From NCBI GenBank assembly GCA_004194705.1, contig SADC01000790.1, positions 1 to 64,000 on the forward strand: a DNA stretch of 64,000 bases. The letters run 5' to 3'. The stretch's first letter is position 1. Each line of letters starts with the position of its first letter. Of the stretch, positions 22,922-35,300 are shown piece by piece. Both the position numbers and the translations under genes were made by a program. The notes beneath the pieces were generated by a model, which did no database searches, was not told where the DNA came from, and was given only the letters and a program-made list of their open reading frames with translations. The stretch comes from Ditylenchus dipsaci. Lineage: Eukaryota; Nematoda; Chromadorea; Rhabditida; Anguinidae.

Positions 22922-23651
22922 GAAAAGTTGACTGCTCATAAGTGTTGCGTCGGAGAATCGTGCATTCCGAACCAGATCAACGTCCACTTTTTGCTCTATA
23001 GAATATTCAGTCATCTGGAAAAATTACTTAAATGTTTGACTGGCCAACAAAATATGAAATTTCTAACACAAAACGATGAGTGAGATAATCAACAACATGC
23101 CTATATTCTCTTCTTTCTATATATAGAGAAAATCATCTCTGGCCACAAAAAAAGTTCAAAAAAGTCGACCTCGACATCGACCAAGGAGTGTGACCAAGGG
23201 GTTAGGACAACTAGAAAACTTCGAAGGTCATTTTAGGCATCCTACCCCCTTCACAGGAAATTTATACAGTCATACCTGGATTTAGCGCGACTCTTTATAT
23301 AACGCGATCTTTCAAAGCGGCCATTTGGCCAGAAGTTCGAACAAGTGGGTAAAAACTAATGAAAAGTATGTTGATACTTAAAGGACCATTACACCACTAA
23401 ATTTGAGCAAAAATATCGATTGGGACACCGTGTTTTGCATTAAAAATTGCGGTTTAAGAAATTCTGCCATTGGCGTTGTGTCCACCTTGTCTCTTTCTGA
23501 TAATCAACTTCTGATAATTGACTGAATTTTTGTAATTTTCAGATCTTCTACTGTCACTTATTCACTTTTAACACTGTTGATTTCTAAAAAAATAATCACC
23601 GATTACCCTCTCTAGTTCAAAGCTCTCAAAGGTCAGCAGCCAGCTACTTCT
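22922..23651. other. Upstream region of the HSF gene
   Basis: Non-coding. A CAGTCATACCTGGATTTAGC string at about 23268 resembles the tip of a pogo-type element with no visible partner. CCCTCTCTAG at 23606-23615 is acceptor-like, 36 nt before the HSF start codon. No TATA box or heat-shock-element array was recognised with confidence. Confidence 0.4.
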
Positions 23652-26600
23652 ATGTCAAATAGCTACAATAATCGCCAACAGCAGCCCATCGCAATTGATA
23701 GCGGTGGAGATAGTGGCGAAGAGGACTACAAGATGCGTCGTCAAGTCAACAACCAACAGGCGCAGCCTTATATTCTCAAAGAGGACGAAAAGATCCCTCT
23801 GTTTTTGATCAAGCTGTGGAATATTGTTGAAGATCCGTCTTATTATGATGTTATTCGATGGGACGAGGTAGGTTTTTTTTTGTCATTTTGACAATTGAAA
23901 TAAGGTCCCGTAACTCCGACTATTTTTTAATTGGCTGATTGGTGGTTGAGTGAATTTGGATTTTTTTGTTATCTTTTGGTGCAAATTTCAGACTCATTGT
24001 TTAGACTCAGGTGAAAAAAATTTTCGAAGAAAACTTAGGTTTTTAGTGATTTTGATCTTTTGTATGAATTCTACGAATTTTGTCCGCATAATCAGCTCAA
24101 AAGCAATGAAACTTCAGTTCATATTCGTGGTAAAACAGCGATTGGGTACAAATTGTGATTTGGTACACTTTTTTCGGTGAAATTCGGTAAAACAGCGCTG
24201 AAAAACACCGAAAAAAGTGTACTCAATCACAATTTGTACCCAATCGCTGGGCAGTCCATATTCGTACCCCACCAAAATTATATTTTTTTTCGAGTTTTGG
24301 TGTTTAGAGCCCCTAAGTTTCCCTGAGTTTTCATATTTTTTCAAGCGTTGCTGTATATTTTGATTTACATTAGTAACCCTAGAATTTTAATTATTCATAG
24401 GTTTTTCTGGCTCTAAAATTATATGAAACTCGATGAAATTAAAAAAACATATTTTGCAGGACTCGGATCACCAAAAAGTCATTAGATCAGTAGACTCTCT
24501 CACTCCATAGTGTACCCACCTCCATAGTGGCCAGCTTGACCGGTCTCCAGCTGGGACACTATGGCGAGAGTACTATCAAAACTTAGTTCAAACACAAAAA
24601 AATGAGCCCAGTTAATAGTAAACTTGTATGCCTGTAGTGTTATATGAAATGTCAAAAGCCTTATTCTATAGTTCTATTTTTCTGATTTTTAGTCCGGCTA
24701 TAGTTTCCACATCACTGATCCATACTCTTTTTGCCGAAATGTGCTGCCTCAATATTTCAAGCACAATAATTTGAATAGCCTGATCCGCCAGTTAAACATG
24801 TGTAAGTTGTTTGTTTGGTGTCACATTATGGTCGGTCACTAAATACTTTTTTAAAGATGGTTTCCGAAAAATGACGCCCATCGAAAGGACCAGTTTGGCC
24901 AGGGCGGAGTCGGACCAAGACCATTTGGAGTTCTCGCACGCTTATTTTGTGCGAGACCATCCCGAACTTCTATTGAATATCAAAAGAAAAGTGCCAATCT
25001 CGAAGCAGGCTCATGATGCCGTCAGTGCTGGAGCAGCTACAACTCAGGCCAACCAAACCACTACGGTCAATGTGCCAGTCAAGGACCTGTCAGCCGTGTT
25101 TGATGAGTTGAGGCAGTTGCGAGACCGTCAGAAAAACATGGAGATCAAGATGAATGACTTAGTCAAGTAAGTTATTAGTACCAGGTTTTGTAAATGGACA
25201 CTATGTAAAATACATGTTCGTCTAGTCTTTTTAAAGGCAATTTCGAACAAACCTACAGTCAAAAGTAAGATGAGAAACCATTCAATAATTTTCTTTTTTA
25301 CATTTTGAGCCCTAAAATGAGTGTTTCATGCTGTAATGCACTTCCAGAAAAAAACAGTCAAACCTGGGTTATCCGCACCCCGGTTAACCGCTACCCTAAT
25401 ATATACCGTATTCTTTCTAATAGACGGTAAATCTTTGTTTGAAAAGCACTCTTTAATAGACGGGCACCCCTTCAGCCCAAAACTAGGCAGGTAAACCATG
25501 TTTTATTGCATCTTTTTTATAAAGTTAATCAAGTCAAAAAAATTTTGGGGGTTGAAAACGGGTATGCCCGTTTATTAGAGAGAATACGTTACACTGTGTT
25601 TCAAAAAATTCGAACGTAATTGAAACTGCTATAGCTTTTTTCTAGAGCGAATTTGGAAATTTTGTAAACTGTAATCTGTTTTGTTGGTGAGCAAAACCGA
25701 TTGGCATTTACAGAGTTTGTCTTTTAGAAAAAGAAATCGTGTTCTTGACACTGTGTTTTAACTCACTTCTGAAGACTGCTCTCAGGCGGCGTCCGGACAT
25801 TGTCCATTTTTAAAAGACTTTGTCGCGCGACAAAATATTCTTTTTAAAGAAAATGTCGGGCGACATTATTCCTTATTTATTTTTTGTCGGGTGACAAAAA
25901 TTGTCGGACGTCGGGCCATTGTGGCATTCCAACATCTTTTTTCTTGATGAGCTTGATGCGCGAGAGATTTATAACTGAAAAAATGAATCTGATATAAAAA
26001 TGCTAGACATCTTTCTACAAACTGGATGATAGATTTCGAAAAAAAAAAGACAATGTCGCGCGACAAATTCTTTTTAAAATAGACAATGTCCTGGCGCCAT
26101 CTCAGGCTAATACCGGCAGCTCATCTTTTTGGCTATAAGATGAGTAGCGACTTGCCTGAGAGCAGTCTTCAAGAAGTGGGTCAAAGACACAATGTCAAAA
26201 ACATTATTTTGAATCAGGACACAGGGGCATTAATTAGAGGAAATATGGTATTTGTAAATTTCAAATTATCGTTTATTTCCTAATAAAACACTCAAAACCT
26301 TAAGGCACGTGCACAATGAGTGTCGACCTCAGTGTGAGATTTGGGAGGCGTTTTTAACGCGGGAAGAGCTCTACTTTTTCTTAACTGAAAGTTTTTAACT
26401 GTTGGTACGATTTCGTAGCTAAGATTCAGGGCTTCAAAATGAGATATTGACAAGCAACATCTGATAAAAAAAATTGGGGTAAAATACTGGGTCGTACTTT
26501 CTTCTAGTACCAAAATACTTAATTTTAGTACCAAAATTTTCATTTTTTTTGAACTTTTCTCTTTTTCTATTCACTTTGTAGGTACACTTTTGAAATTTTT

Positions 26601-29600
26601 TAAACTATCATGTAGCCCTGAATCTCAGCTACTCAAAAAGATATCTTTTTTCAGTAAAAAATTAAAAAAGTTGGCGGACCTAATCATAGCTCATTTTGCT
26701 CAAAAAAAGCATAGCTAAATAGCTCATTTTAAAATCCTGAGTTTTAGCTACAAAATAGTACAAACCGTTAAAATTTTCAGTTAACAAAAAAAAGTAAAGC
26801 TCTTCTTTCGTTAAAAATACCCCAAATCTCATACTCAGGTCGACACTCATTGTGCACGTGCCTTCACAGTCGCTTTTTAACAATTTAATTTCTAGAGATA
26901 ACGAAATGATCTGGCGAGAAATGGACCATGTCCGTGGCGCTCATCTCAAGCAACAGCAAATTGTCAACAAATTGATTCAATTCCTGGTGGCCTTGGTGCA
27001 GCCGAACAAGCAGCATAGATTAGGTAAAAGACACCTGCTTGCGATCGATGATGAGTTCCAGCACAAACGAGGTCGACAGCAAGGTCAACAAGGGGGTTCC
27101 ACAAATGCCTACGACTCCTCCCTGCAAATCTCTCAGGCCAGCAACGCCAATGAAGTCCTGGACTCGCTGATCAGTGAGCTAGCCAGTGGCGGCATTTTTG
27201 CTGGCAATTTGATGCGCACCTCCAGACCTGGCAGCAACTCCAGCAGCAATGGTCCTATTATAGCGGATGTGACTGATGAACTGGACCAGTTGACTACAGA
27301 TGCCCTCCAACAACAGGTCTCCCAGTCGGTGTTTGGAATGGATGGCACTGAGCCTGTGGCCAGCAGCTATTCCGAGTATGTCATGAGGAAGACGCCTCCT
27401 TTAGGGGCCAACTTGCAGCAGCAACAACAGCCGCAGAGGAGGTATCCAGTCAGAAGTAGTCGCCAACAACCCCAACAGCAGCAGCAGTTTGCTTATACCA
27501 GCAGTAATAACAACAGCAATAGGAAGCCCAGTCAGGCCCAAGTACGAGTGGTAATTATAACTATCCTGCCGAGAATTTAAAATATACTGCTAAATTTTTT
27601 TAATTCTTCTACGAAATTAATTTAAATTAAAGGGGCATACCCGCGCGTTACACTAGAAATTTCGAATTCGCATAAGGCGGAGACCAGGTATATTTAAAAA
27701 ATATTGTTTTTAATACAATTTTGTCATTTTGTTGAGAGCAATAAATAATAAAAACGCGATTATTTCCGCAATGTCGTTTTCGCAAATGTCGCACCGCAAA
27801 TGTCGTTCTGTAAATGTCCCGCCCCTAGTGTCGCTCCGCTAATGTATTTTCCGCAAATAAGGTATCCGCAAATGTTGCGGCGCAAAATTCATCCCGCTAA
27901 TTTCCCTCCGTTTTAGTGTCTCCGCAAATGTCGGTCTGAAAATGTCGTTCCGAAAAAGTCTTTTCGCAAATGTGGGTCCGCAAAAATCACTACGTAAAAG
28001 TGGTATCCGCAAATATTTATCCGCAGATCTCGCCATGCCGTCCGAACGTGGTCGGGTACGATTCCAACATGTCACCTACATTTTTGTATAAAAAGAGAAG
28101 TTTGTATTTAAAAATGATTCTCGTTTGAATATACCTGGTCCTCTTTTGCCTTTTGCGAATTTGATTGTGAAGCGCTGGTATGCCCCTTTTAAATGAATTT
28201 GCTGAGTAAATTTGAATTCTGCTGCCGAAATTTAAAATGCCGTTTAAAAGACCTTTTCTGTAATTTTCCGGAAGTCGTTGTTACCGTAATTTTTAGCCAA
28301 AAATTTTCTTCCGGATCATCGTGTTCCCTGAGTCATTCTGAACAACTTTAATTTCAAATGGGCGCGTTTTTTCAATGTTTTGTTGAAAATTAGTAAAAAG
28401 TGGCTATCTTTTTTTGAGTGTTGGCAAATTTTTTTATTCTGCATTCACAATTTATATACTATTTGACTCAGAATGGACAGCTCTGTCATGCTAGAGCAAA
28501 AATTCCTCAAATGACAGCGAAAAGTGAAATATGTATACCTATGCACAGGAAAAAATTCCTTAAACAAATTTTAAGCAAATTTTAAACAAATTTTAAAAGA
28601 ACTATACACAAGAGATAAGCGGGTGCTCAATTTTTTTTGTTTTTGTAGAAAGAGAATTTAATTTTAGATGGAATAGTGTAAAAAATCGAAAAAAGTAACT
28701 ATCCCAGGACCGGTGGCCAAATTAAGTAAAGTGGTGGCTGTAAAATTTTGATTTTTTTAAAAATTTCTTAAGAAAATTTATTTTCATTTGACAATATGCC
28801 AATTCTGAAGCCGGATTCATGCTCAGCGTGGCCGATTTACGTGTGAAAGTATAATCAGAAAAATAAAATATGGTCACCGAAAATTTGCAATTTTGCCTTG
28901 GTCCACTTATTTTTTTCAAACCACAGGGGGTGGGGACCAAGGCGAAATCGCAAAGTTTCGGTGACGACACATTTGAGTTTAAGAAAAAGTACTCACTTTT
29001 TAAGAATTTCCAAAAATAGCTTTAAAAAAAACGAGCCCATTCGAAAATTTTTAATGTGAAAATTAAAATTAAATTTGTTAAGAATGAGTCAGGGAACACC
29101 ATGATCCGGAAGAAAATTTTAGCCTAAGGTTTCTTATTGACTTCTGCATAATTACAGAAAGCGTCTTTTAAATTTTGGCAGCAAAATTTGAAAAAAATTA
29201 TACATTTAGAAAAAGGTTTTTAATGAAAGTCGAAATTTGCTACTATAAATCAGTACTCTGGTACTAGAATTTAGTATTACCCTCAAATTTTTGACAGCAA
29301 GTTTCAAATTTTCGGCAGCAAAATTAATTTTTTTTGGAACAAATTTTATTTACCACCAGAATTAAAGATTTTGGCAGCAGATTTTAATATTATTTTTTAG
29401 GTACAGCCGACCAGTTTGGTGGTATCCAGCCAAAACCCTCCCACACTCAGCTTTGTCCAACCACCTGTCCAGCAGCAGATGCGTCAGTTGCGCTCCCAAC
29501 CCCAACAGCCAAACTATCCTCCGATGGCAGCCCCACAAGCCTCAATGTCCAACCCCCAAATGGTCTACTCCGGCCAGCAGGCGCCTATGGTTGTAAGTGC

Positions 29601-30136
29601 AGCCCCACCCCAGCTGGTGTATAATCCACCAGACCCTTTGAACAGCTCGACCAGTCCGATGCAGCCAAGCCCTATAGTCATGCAGCCAATGTCCAATGAG
29701 CAAGTACTGACGAGCAGCCCTTTGATTGACTCGGTCAACAACCCACTGACCACTCCTCCTGCTCCTGCAGTCACTGATTTTAATCCGTCTGAATTTGACG
29801 ACTATTTTAGCAATATAGACCACTCCATTAAGGTCAGTTTCCAGTTGATTTTGGAGATATCGTTAATGGTTTTGCGTTTAAGAGTGTGCACAGCAGTATT
29901 GGAAACCAGTGGGACAAGTACAACTCCAACGACAACTTCGACTTTGACCATCGTAATAAATTTTCATACCGAAATTTATTTTTGATCTGATGTGCTTAAT
30001 TTTAGTGCTGGAGGGATGGGCTGACGATGAAAGCATAACCGCCAGCAAGACTCCTGTTGCAGAAGAGAACAGGCCTCAACTCAGCTCTCTCAATCCCCCT
30101 ACAGCCACACCCATCAAAAGCCCTGGTGGCAGGTAG
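23652..30136 (+). CDS. HSF1: Heat shock factor transcription factor
   Basis: Seven exons join in frame: 23652-23867, 24693-24801, 24857-25166, 26896-27541, 29401-29832, 29883-29952 and 30006-30136. The product is 637 residues. The HSF winged-helix DNA-binding domain spans roughly residues 47-155: [22 protein letters not shown], then the recognition-helix region [15 protein letters not shown] coiled-coil trimerisation region (HR-A/B, about 185-260) includes [17 protein letters not shown]. The C-terminal half is rich in Q, S, N and P, as expected of activation domains. HSFs trimerise under stress and bind nGAAn repeats in the nucleus. Introns 3 and 4 (1.7 and 1.9 kb) are filled with foldback elements; the others are 50-55 bp except intron 1. 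Which vertebrate HSF is closest was not tested. Confidence 0.95.
24130..24250. repeat. Palindrome in HSF intron 1
   Basis: CAGCGATTGGGTACAAATTG and its inverse flank a centre with CACTTTTTTCGGTG/CACCGAAAAAAGTG. Non-coding foldback. Confidence 0.65.
25404..25590. mobile_element. Mariner-like MITE in HSF intron 3
   Basis: TACCGTATTCTTTCTAATAG on the left pairs with TTATTAGAGAGAATACG on the right. Just before it, CAGTCAAACCTGGGTTATCC (25355) looks like a separate pogo-type tip. Confidence 0.55.
25741..26200. mobile_element. Foldback element in HSF intron 3 with GTCGCGCGAC palindromes
   Basis: GAAGACTGCTCTCAGGC (about 25772) recurs inverted at about 26156-26172. Further in, GTCGCGCGACAAA and GTCGGGCGACA blocks repeat on both sides of a spacer, giving overlapping hairpins. 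Confidence 0.6.
26303..26864. mobile_element. Foldback element in HSF intron 3
   Basis: AAGGCACGTGCACAATGAGT followed by GTCGACCT appears inverted at the right end, only about 30 bp before exon 4. Arms of about 200 bp include AAGAGCTCTACTTTTT and TTTTTAACTG. No transposase. Confidence 0.7.
27631..28187. mobile_element. TTAA-flanked foldback with TCCGCAAATGTCG array (HSF intron 4)
   Basis: The ends AGGGGCATACCCGCGCGTTA and complement are bordered by TTAA (27627-27630, and about 28189-28192 after one extra T). The interior (about 27760-28035) is an array of roughly 18 degenerate units of 13-17 bp like TCCGCAAATGTCG. No gene. Confidence 0.65.
28288..29125. repeat. Long palindrome in HSF intron 4
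   Basis: AAATTTTCTTCCGGATCATC followed by GTGTTCCCTGAGTCATTCT is found inverted at about 29080-29125. The centre has CTTGGTCC/GGACCAAGG and one copy of the dispersed GGATTCATGCTCAGCGTGG motif at about 28814. Confidence 0.6.
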
Positions 30137-30278
30137 ATAGAAATAGCCCAATCTACAATATTTTTCTAATTTTGGACTAATTTTAGATGATGTGGCTAAA
30201 GTAGTATCTTTGATGATGTAATTACCCCACACCATAAGCATTTTGGTAGTTAGGATCTGTCCATGTATTATGTATTCT

Positions 30279-30284
30279 AATAAA
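30279..30284 (+). terminator. HSF poly(A) signal
   Basis: AATAAA lies 143 nt after the HSF stop codon; it is the first canonical signal downstream. Confidence 0.6.
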
Positions 30285-30399
30285 TTAGACGATGGTTCGG
30301 AAGTGTTATTTATCTGAACCTCCTAAACTATTTTCACTACAATGAGAACATTACAACTTCAAAATCCAGTCAAATCTCGAAGTATTAAACTACATGTCA

Positions 30400-30932
30400 A
30401 GTTCGTTCCCGCCTAAGATCCGGCACTTTTTTACCACGATTTTTGAGGTCTTTGACAGTCTGATTTTTTATTTATTTTTTATTTTTTTTTTATAACTAAA
30501 TAATATTTTTCTTTAAAAACGTGCATATCTTAATTAGGCCGCAATTTAGCCAAATTAAAGAGAAAAAATCAAAACAATTTTTAGACAAAATTAAGACTAT
30601 TACAGGGATGTCAATCCAAAATATGAAAATTAAAATTTCGCCGCTTTTATGACGCTTTTTTGCAAAATGCCGCTTTTTTCGTATCTGAGTGCATTTTTAT
30701 CAAGGAATTTAAGCGGCAAAAAGAAAAAAAAGCGGCAAAATGGCATCTAGGGACTATTAGCTAGACATAGCGAGCCCTTTTTCACAATATCGAGCTTTTG
30801 TTTTTTTACACGAAAAAATTATGTTGTTATTGAAAAAAGACTGGCAAATGCTCGCGATATTTGGGATCAAACTGTGAAAACCATTCAAAATCTTCGTAAA
30901 AAAAAGTGTCGGACATTAAGCGGGAACGAACT
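30400..30932. mobile_element. Foldback element downstream of HSF
   Basis: AGTTCGTTCCCGC is inverted at the right end, followed inward by CGGCACTTTTTTACC and GGTTTTCACAGTTTG-like matches. Inside is another inverted pair of CCGCTTTTTT/AAAAAAGCGG (about 30640-30740). Confidence 0.6.
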
Positions 30933-31419
30933 AAGTTTGAGTTGTAACTTGCCTGAGTGTTGTTTTTATAAGATGCCTCAAAACATGATGTTCGAATCAA
31001 GAGTGTTAATAACTAGAGAAAACTTATATTGATGCCAATTTGTTAGATTATTTAGTTATATTGTACTTTTTCGATTTATTTACACTGTTTGTTTGGTTTC
31101 GTTTATGTGTGTGTGGGTAAAGACTTTTTGTAATAAAAAGTTTGTTTTCAATTTCTATTAGATTTTAAATAATTGTTTTATATAGAATCAGACTCACAAA
31201 TACATAGAACACAAAAAAATTAACGACACTCACATTTCACTGAAGATAACTGCATAAAAGAGCTCTTACTCATTTAGTTTTAACATGTTTACCAAAATAT
31301 GTTTAACAAAAGAAAATCTTGTAAATGCAAAAAAAATTCGAGTATTTACGGCTGATCAAGTCTCCCTCGAGATCCGAGCTGGACCGTATTTTTCAGTTTT
31401 TATCAGCACATGTTTTAGC

Positions 31420-31660
31420 TCGGAACTTGTTTGGTTTGGGGGGCCTCTTTCATATTACACATAAATAAACCATGAATATTAGTCCTAGACCCCGGAAAAA
31501 GTGCACGAGACACGAGCTTTGGCTAACATATGCTGATTTACCCTGAGCCTGAGGCCTAAGCCCTAAAAAGGGACGAAAAAAGTTTTGAAAATAACAGAAA
31601 GTCGGATTTTTCTAAAGAGACCCCCAACCGAACAAGTGCCCTTAACTCAACTTGCCGTAT
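31420..31660. mobile_element. Palindromic MITE, GAACTTGTTTGGTTTGGGGG ends
   Basis: The right end reads CCCCCAACCGAACAAGTGCC. The centre (TAGACCCCGGAAAAAGTGCA, GCCTGAGGCCTAAGCC) matches the centre of 17394-17629, whose ends are different. Confidence 0.55.
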
Positions 31661-32294
31661 TTATTCTAATAGAACGGCTCCTATTTTCATAATCGTGTTA
31701 TTAGCATTTTGTTTTGACCCATTTTTTGTTGTGAGAGAGTGCTTCATCAAATTTAATAGGGTGTTAGCTTTTTTGTCCAGCAACTATTGTAAATTAAAAT
31801 CACTAAACATTGTCACCTTTCTGAAGTTCCACCCCATCTGTGTTCCGACCATTTTTTGGCATTTTTAACGTGCGCTAGCCTACCCAAGCTAAAAAATTCC
31901 ACACAAAAAGAGGTGGTTTGAGTCCTTCTTCTCATTCTTTCTTTTTGTATTTTTCAAACTTAGTCGTAACTGGCAAGGGCTAATCAGCGTCCGTTAAAAT
32001 GGGCTCAAGTTTTTTCTCCAATTTAATGAAGCAAACAAAAAAATCAGCAGGAGGACTAAGGCGTTCGCCAGTTTTTTGTATTGCATTTCGGTTCAAGTAT
32101 GTGTGCAACAAAAGAAGAAGAAGATTACTTCGAAAATAAAATTGGTTTTTTTTCAAAAATACAGAAATAAAATTAAATGGGTCAAACAAAGATTTCTAGA
32201 AATCAAGTGTCAGTTGGGTGGGTAACCATCAGTAGTCCGTTTGCAATCCAGTCTGTTTGGCGAATAAGTCTTCAATTGGAGCTGAAAACTGCTT
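31661..32294. other. Non-coding stretch between HSF and CASC3
   Basis: An ACCG/CCGTATTTATTCTAATAGA tip (31655) and an ACGTGCGCTAGCCTACCC fragment (31868) are pieces of MITE families. No gene. Confidence 0.4.
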
Positions 32295-32300
32295 TTTATT
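32295..32300 (-). terminator. CASC3 poly(A) signal
   Basis: TTTATT on the plus strand is AATAAA on the minus strand, about 40 nt past the CASC3 stop codon. Confidence 0.6.
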
Positions 32301-32338
32301 GAACTAAAATCATATTTGTTTGAAAAAATTACAAATAC

Positions 32339-35300
32339 CTAAAATTGCTGCTGCTGGTTTGGTGGAGCGATGTTCAATCGACGTCGTTCTCTAGTTGGTT
32401 GCTGTTGGTAATGGTGGGAATGGCCAGTGGCCATAGCGCTAACAGCAACTGGGATAGGGGCCAGAGGGCCTTGGGGAGCGTCAAAGTAGACCACATCTGT
32501 GGGTTGGCGAGGGTGCGGGTAAGGCACACCCCCTACTATTTCTGGACCAGTAGCCGCTGGTGGGTAACTGATAGGCGGCCCTCTAGCTTCTCCACGTTGA
32601 CTGTAATTGGGTGGCGGGATATCGGTTCTCATAGGTTGCTGTTGCTGCTGGGTGTAGCGCGGCTGGAATCGCTGAGCATGTGGGTTGTGCTGGTGGGATT
32701 GTGGGTAGTTGTTGCCAATCGGAGCTGCTGGTCGACTGTGTACCGGTTGACTATGAGCTGGTTGAGTGTTAATAGTTGTGAAGTTATTCTTGCCAACTGT
32801 AGGACCTGTTTGGTTGGTGTTGTTATTGCTGGTGGATCTGTTGGCACTTGCACCCCAGCCATCATTGTTATCGCCCTCTCCCCAGTCTTCTGGCCCTGCT
32901 CTGCTCCACTCGTCCTCCACTTGCTGCTGGGGCTGTGCTTGCTGTCTATTTTGGTAGTTGTTGTAGCCATTAGCAGGAGCAGTTGCATGTCTTTGAGAGG
33001 TGTATCGTCTGCCTCCACCCCCTCTGTTGCGCCCCTCCTGCTCTTCCTGGTGGTAGCGAGGGGCTGCTTGGTGATAGTCTCTTTGGTCTCGTTGGTCAGT
33101 GTTTGAGCGTCCATATCGCTGCTGTGGCTGCTGCTGTTGGTTGCTTCTGATCGAGAATTTGTCATCTCTATAGCCTCCTCCTCGTCGACCATGTTCATAG
33201 CTTCCTCCTCGCTCTTCCTCCTGGTTGTTGTGGTGAGGTCGACGGTTATTGAGTGGACGGTCTTGTGCTCCACCACCGTTTTGTGGGGCTCGATGGGTGG
33301 AGGAGACAAATGTGGTTCTTCGACCACCTCCACCTTCTGGCCGATCGTGCTGCACTGGAGCACGCTGCTGGTGGTACTGTTCTCTTCGCTCGTTGTGGTG
33401 GACGGGTGAAGCTGAATTAGGAATGGTAATAAAAATGTTACACATAAGCATCACCTATCGAAAGGGCTTTTCAAAAAAGATTTTGACTATATACTCGCAA
33501 GCAACTACAAGTCACTTTGTCTAAAGTTCGACATTTGTGCTACTTTACAGAACATTGTGCTGCTTTTATGTTCGATGTGGTGTTTTCTTCAAATGTCGAA
33601 ATCTAAATTTGTTGTCTAAATTGCAGCTTACTTTTTGAATGGTGAATTGGGTATGGTGGATTCGAGACAATCGATACGGTTCGTACTCATTTGATCACAA
33701 CTCATTTGATCCCACCTCATTTGATCCCACCTCATTTGTTCCCACCTCATTTGATCCCAACTCATTTGATCCCAATTTCGGCACTAAGTAAATTCATCCC
33801 TGGTAAATTCATTCCTCGGCAAATTTATCGTCCAGTCGTTCCCCAGTTGGTACTAAGGTTTGAATCCGCCTAGTAGCATTGATTTTTTTCTGCTTATTTC
33901 ATAATTTTTTTTACCTCAAATATCCCATTACTACTATAAACCACGCTAGAATACTTCGATATATTGTATCCAATCAGTTTTTGTATTCAATCGGTGGTAC
34001 ACCGTTTCTGGGCTCTCTGTTGTTATTTTTTAGCTTTCGTAAGCGCTGAATAATAAAGACCGAAAATTCCTTATTTAATTGACCGTACTTCATACTTACC
34101 CCAACACAACCAGGAGAGAAGCATTTTTTTATTGACAAAATAAGAGATTTTCAACAATTGTACCGAACAAACAAATGTGACAAACGGAAAACATCATATT
34201 AGTCTTAGAATCTTTCATTTTCTTCTTCTCCCACTTCAACTACTGGAAACTTTGCCAGATGATGCTGCACGGCTTTTAGGAACTCCATTCGATGTAACGG
34301 CTGATAACCACGGACCAAAATTTTTATATTTGCTTCGCGATAGTCATATTCTGGACGACGAGGTTGGCGCAGCGCTTCAACAGGATTCACTCTTGCTCTA
34401 GATGATTAAAAAATTTTACAATGTTCAGGACTGATTTATAGGATGACATACCTGACGACCAGTTGTCTCGTTTTCTCTTCTTCGGCTTTGACTCGTACAA
34501 TGAATTGGCTTAGATTCATCTTGGCCTTGCGTAAGCGCTCATTGAAGCCTTTGTGCCATCCTTCTACGTGATTGTTAGTTTTTGGCAAGCCATTCAGCGC
34601 AGCGAAATTGCAGTTCCAATATAGAAGCGGAAACAACCCTTCCACCTCGACTCCACGCACTTTACGGCGAATATACGTTTTTTCAAAGTAGCTCAGATAT
34701 TCTAAAACAGCTGTTCAGTAAAGAAATACAATAAAAATTGCACACCTCTTAAATTGTTTTCCAACTGCAGTTCTCGAAAAATTGAAGAGTCCACCAAAGC
34801 ATTTTTGACCTCATCAAAACCTAGAGCCACATCTTGCACAGGAAGAAACGCCAAAGCGGGCAAACATCTCAACAAAGCTCTTGCATCTTCGTTATTGCAG
34901 GCGCCGTGAAGGTGCTTCGACTGAATTAAGTATAAGAGCATGTTAAACAGAAGCAGCATCAATAACACAAACCTGCATATTCGCGAAAGCGTTCTTAGAA
35001 AGATGGAACAGGCAAAAATTGGAAGCGAAATCCTCAAATATTTCATGCAAAGCATTGATAGCAGCAAGCTATGACATTCCGACGCTGTAAGCATACATAT
35101 CGTTTTTAAAAGGGAAGACTGATAAATTACCATATGGGCATTAGGACTCTGTATACAGATGTGAGGATTGAGTAGGCAAAGACCGTCGATGGACCCAAAT
35201 ATGGTTTTCGCCGTACCGTTGCACTTACTCGTCTTGATGCAGCGCCAGTTTTGAATAGTCCCGTTGCTTACTACTCTGCTTTTCACGAATTCATAGCCAC

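Noticed and set aside
32345..33106. 253-codon plus-strand open frame
   Set aside because: It is the antisense of the low-complexity last exon of CASC3, which matches the gene model in frame.
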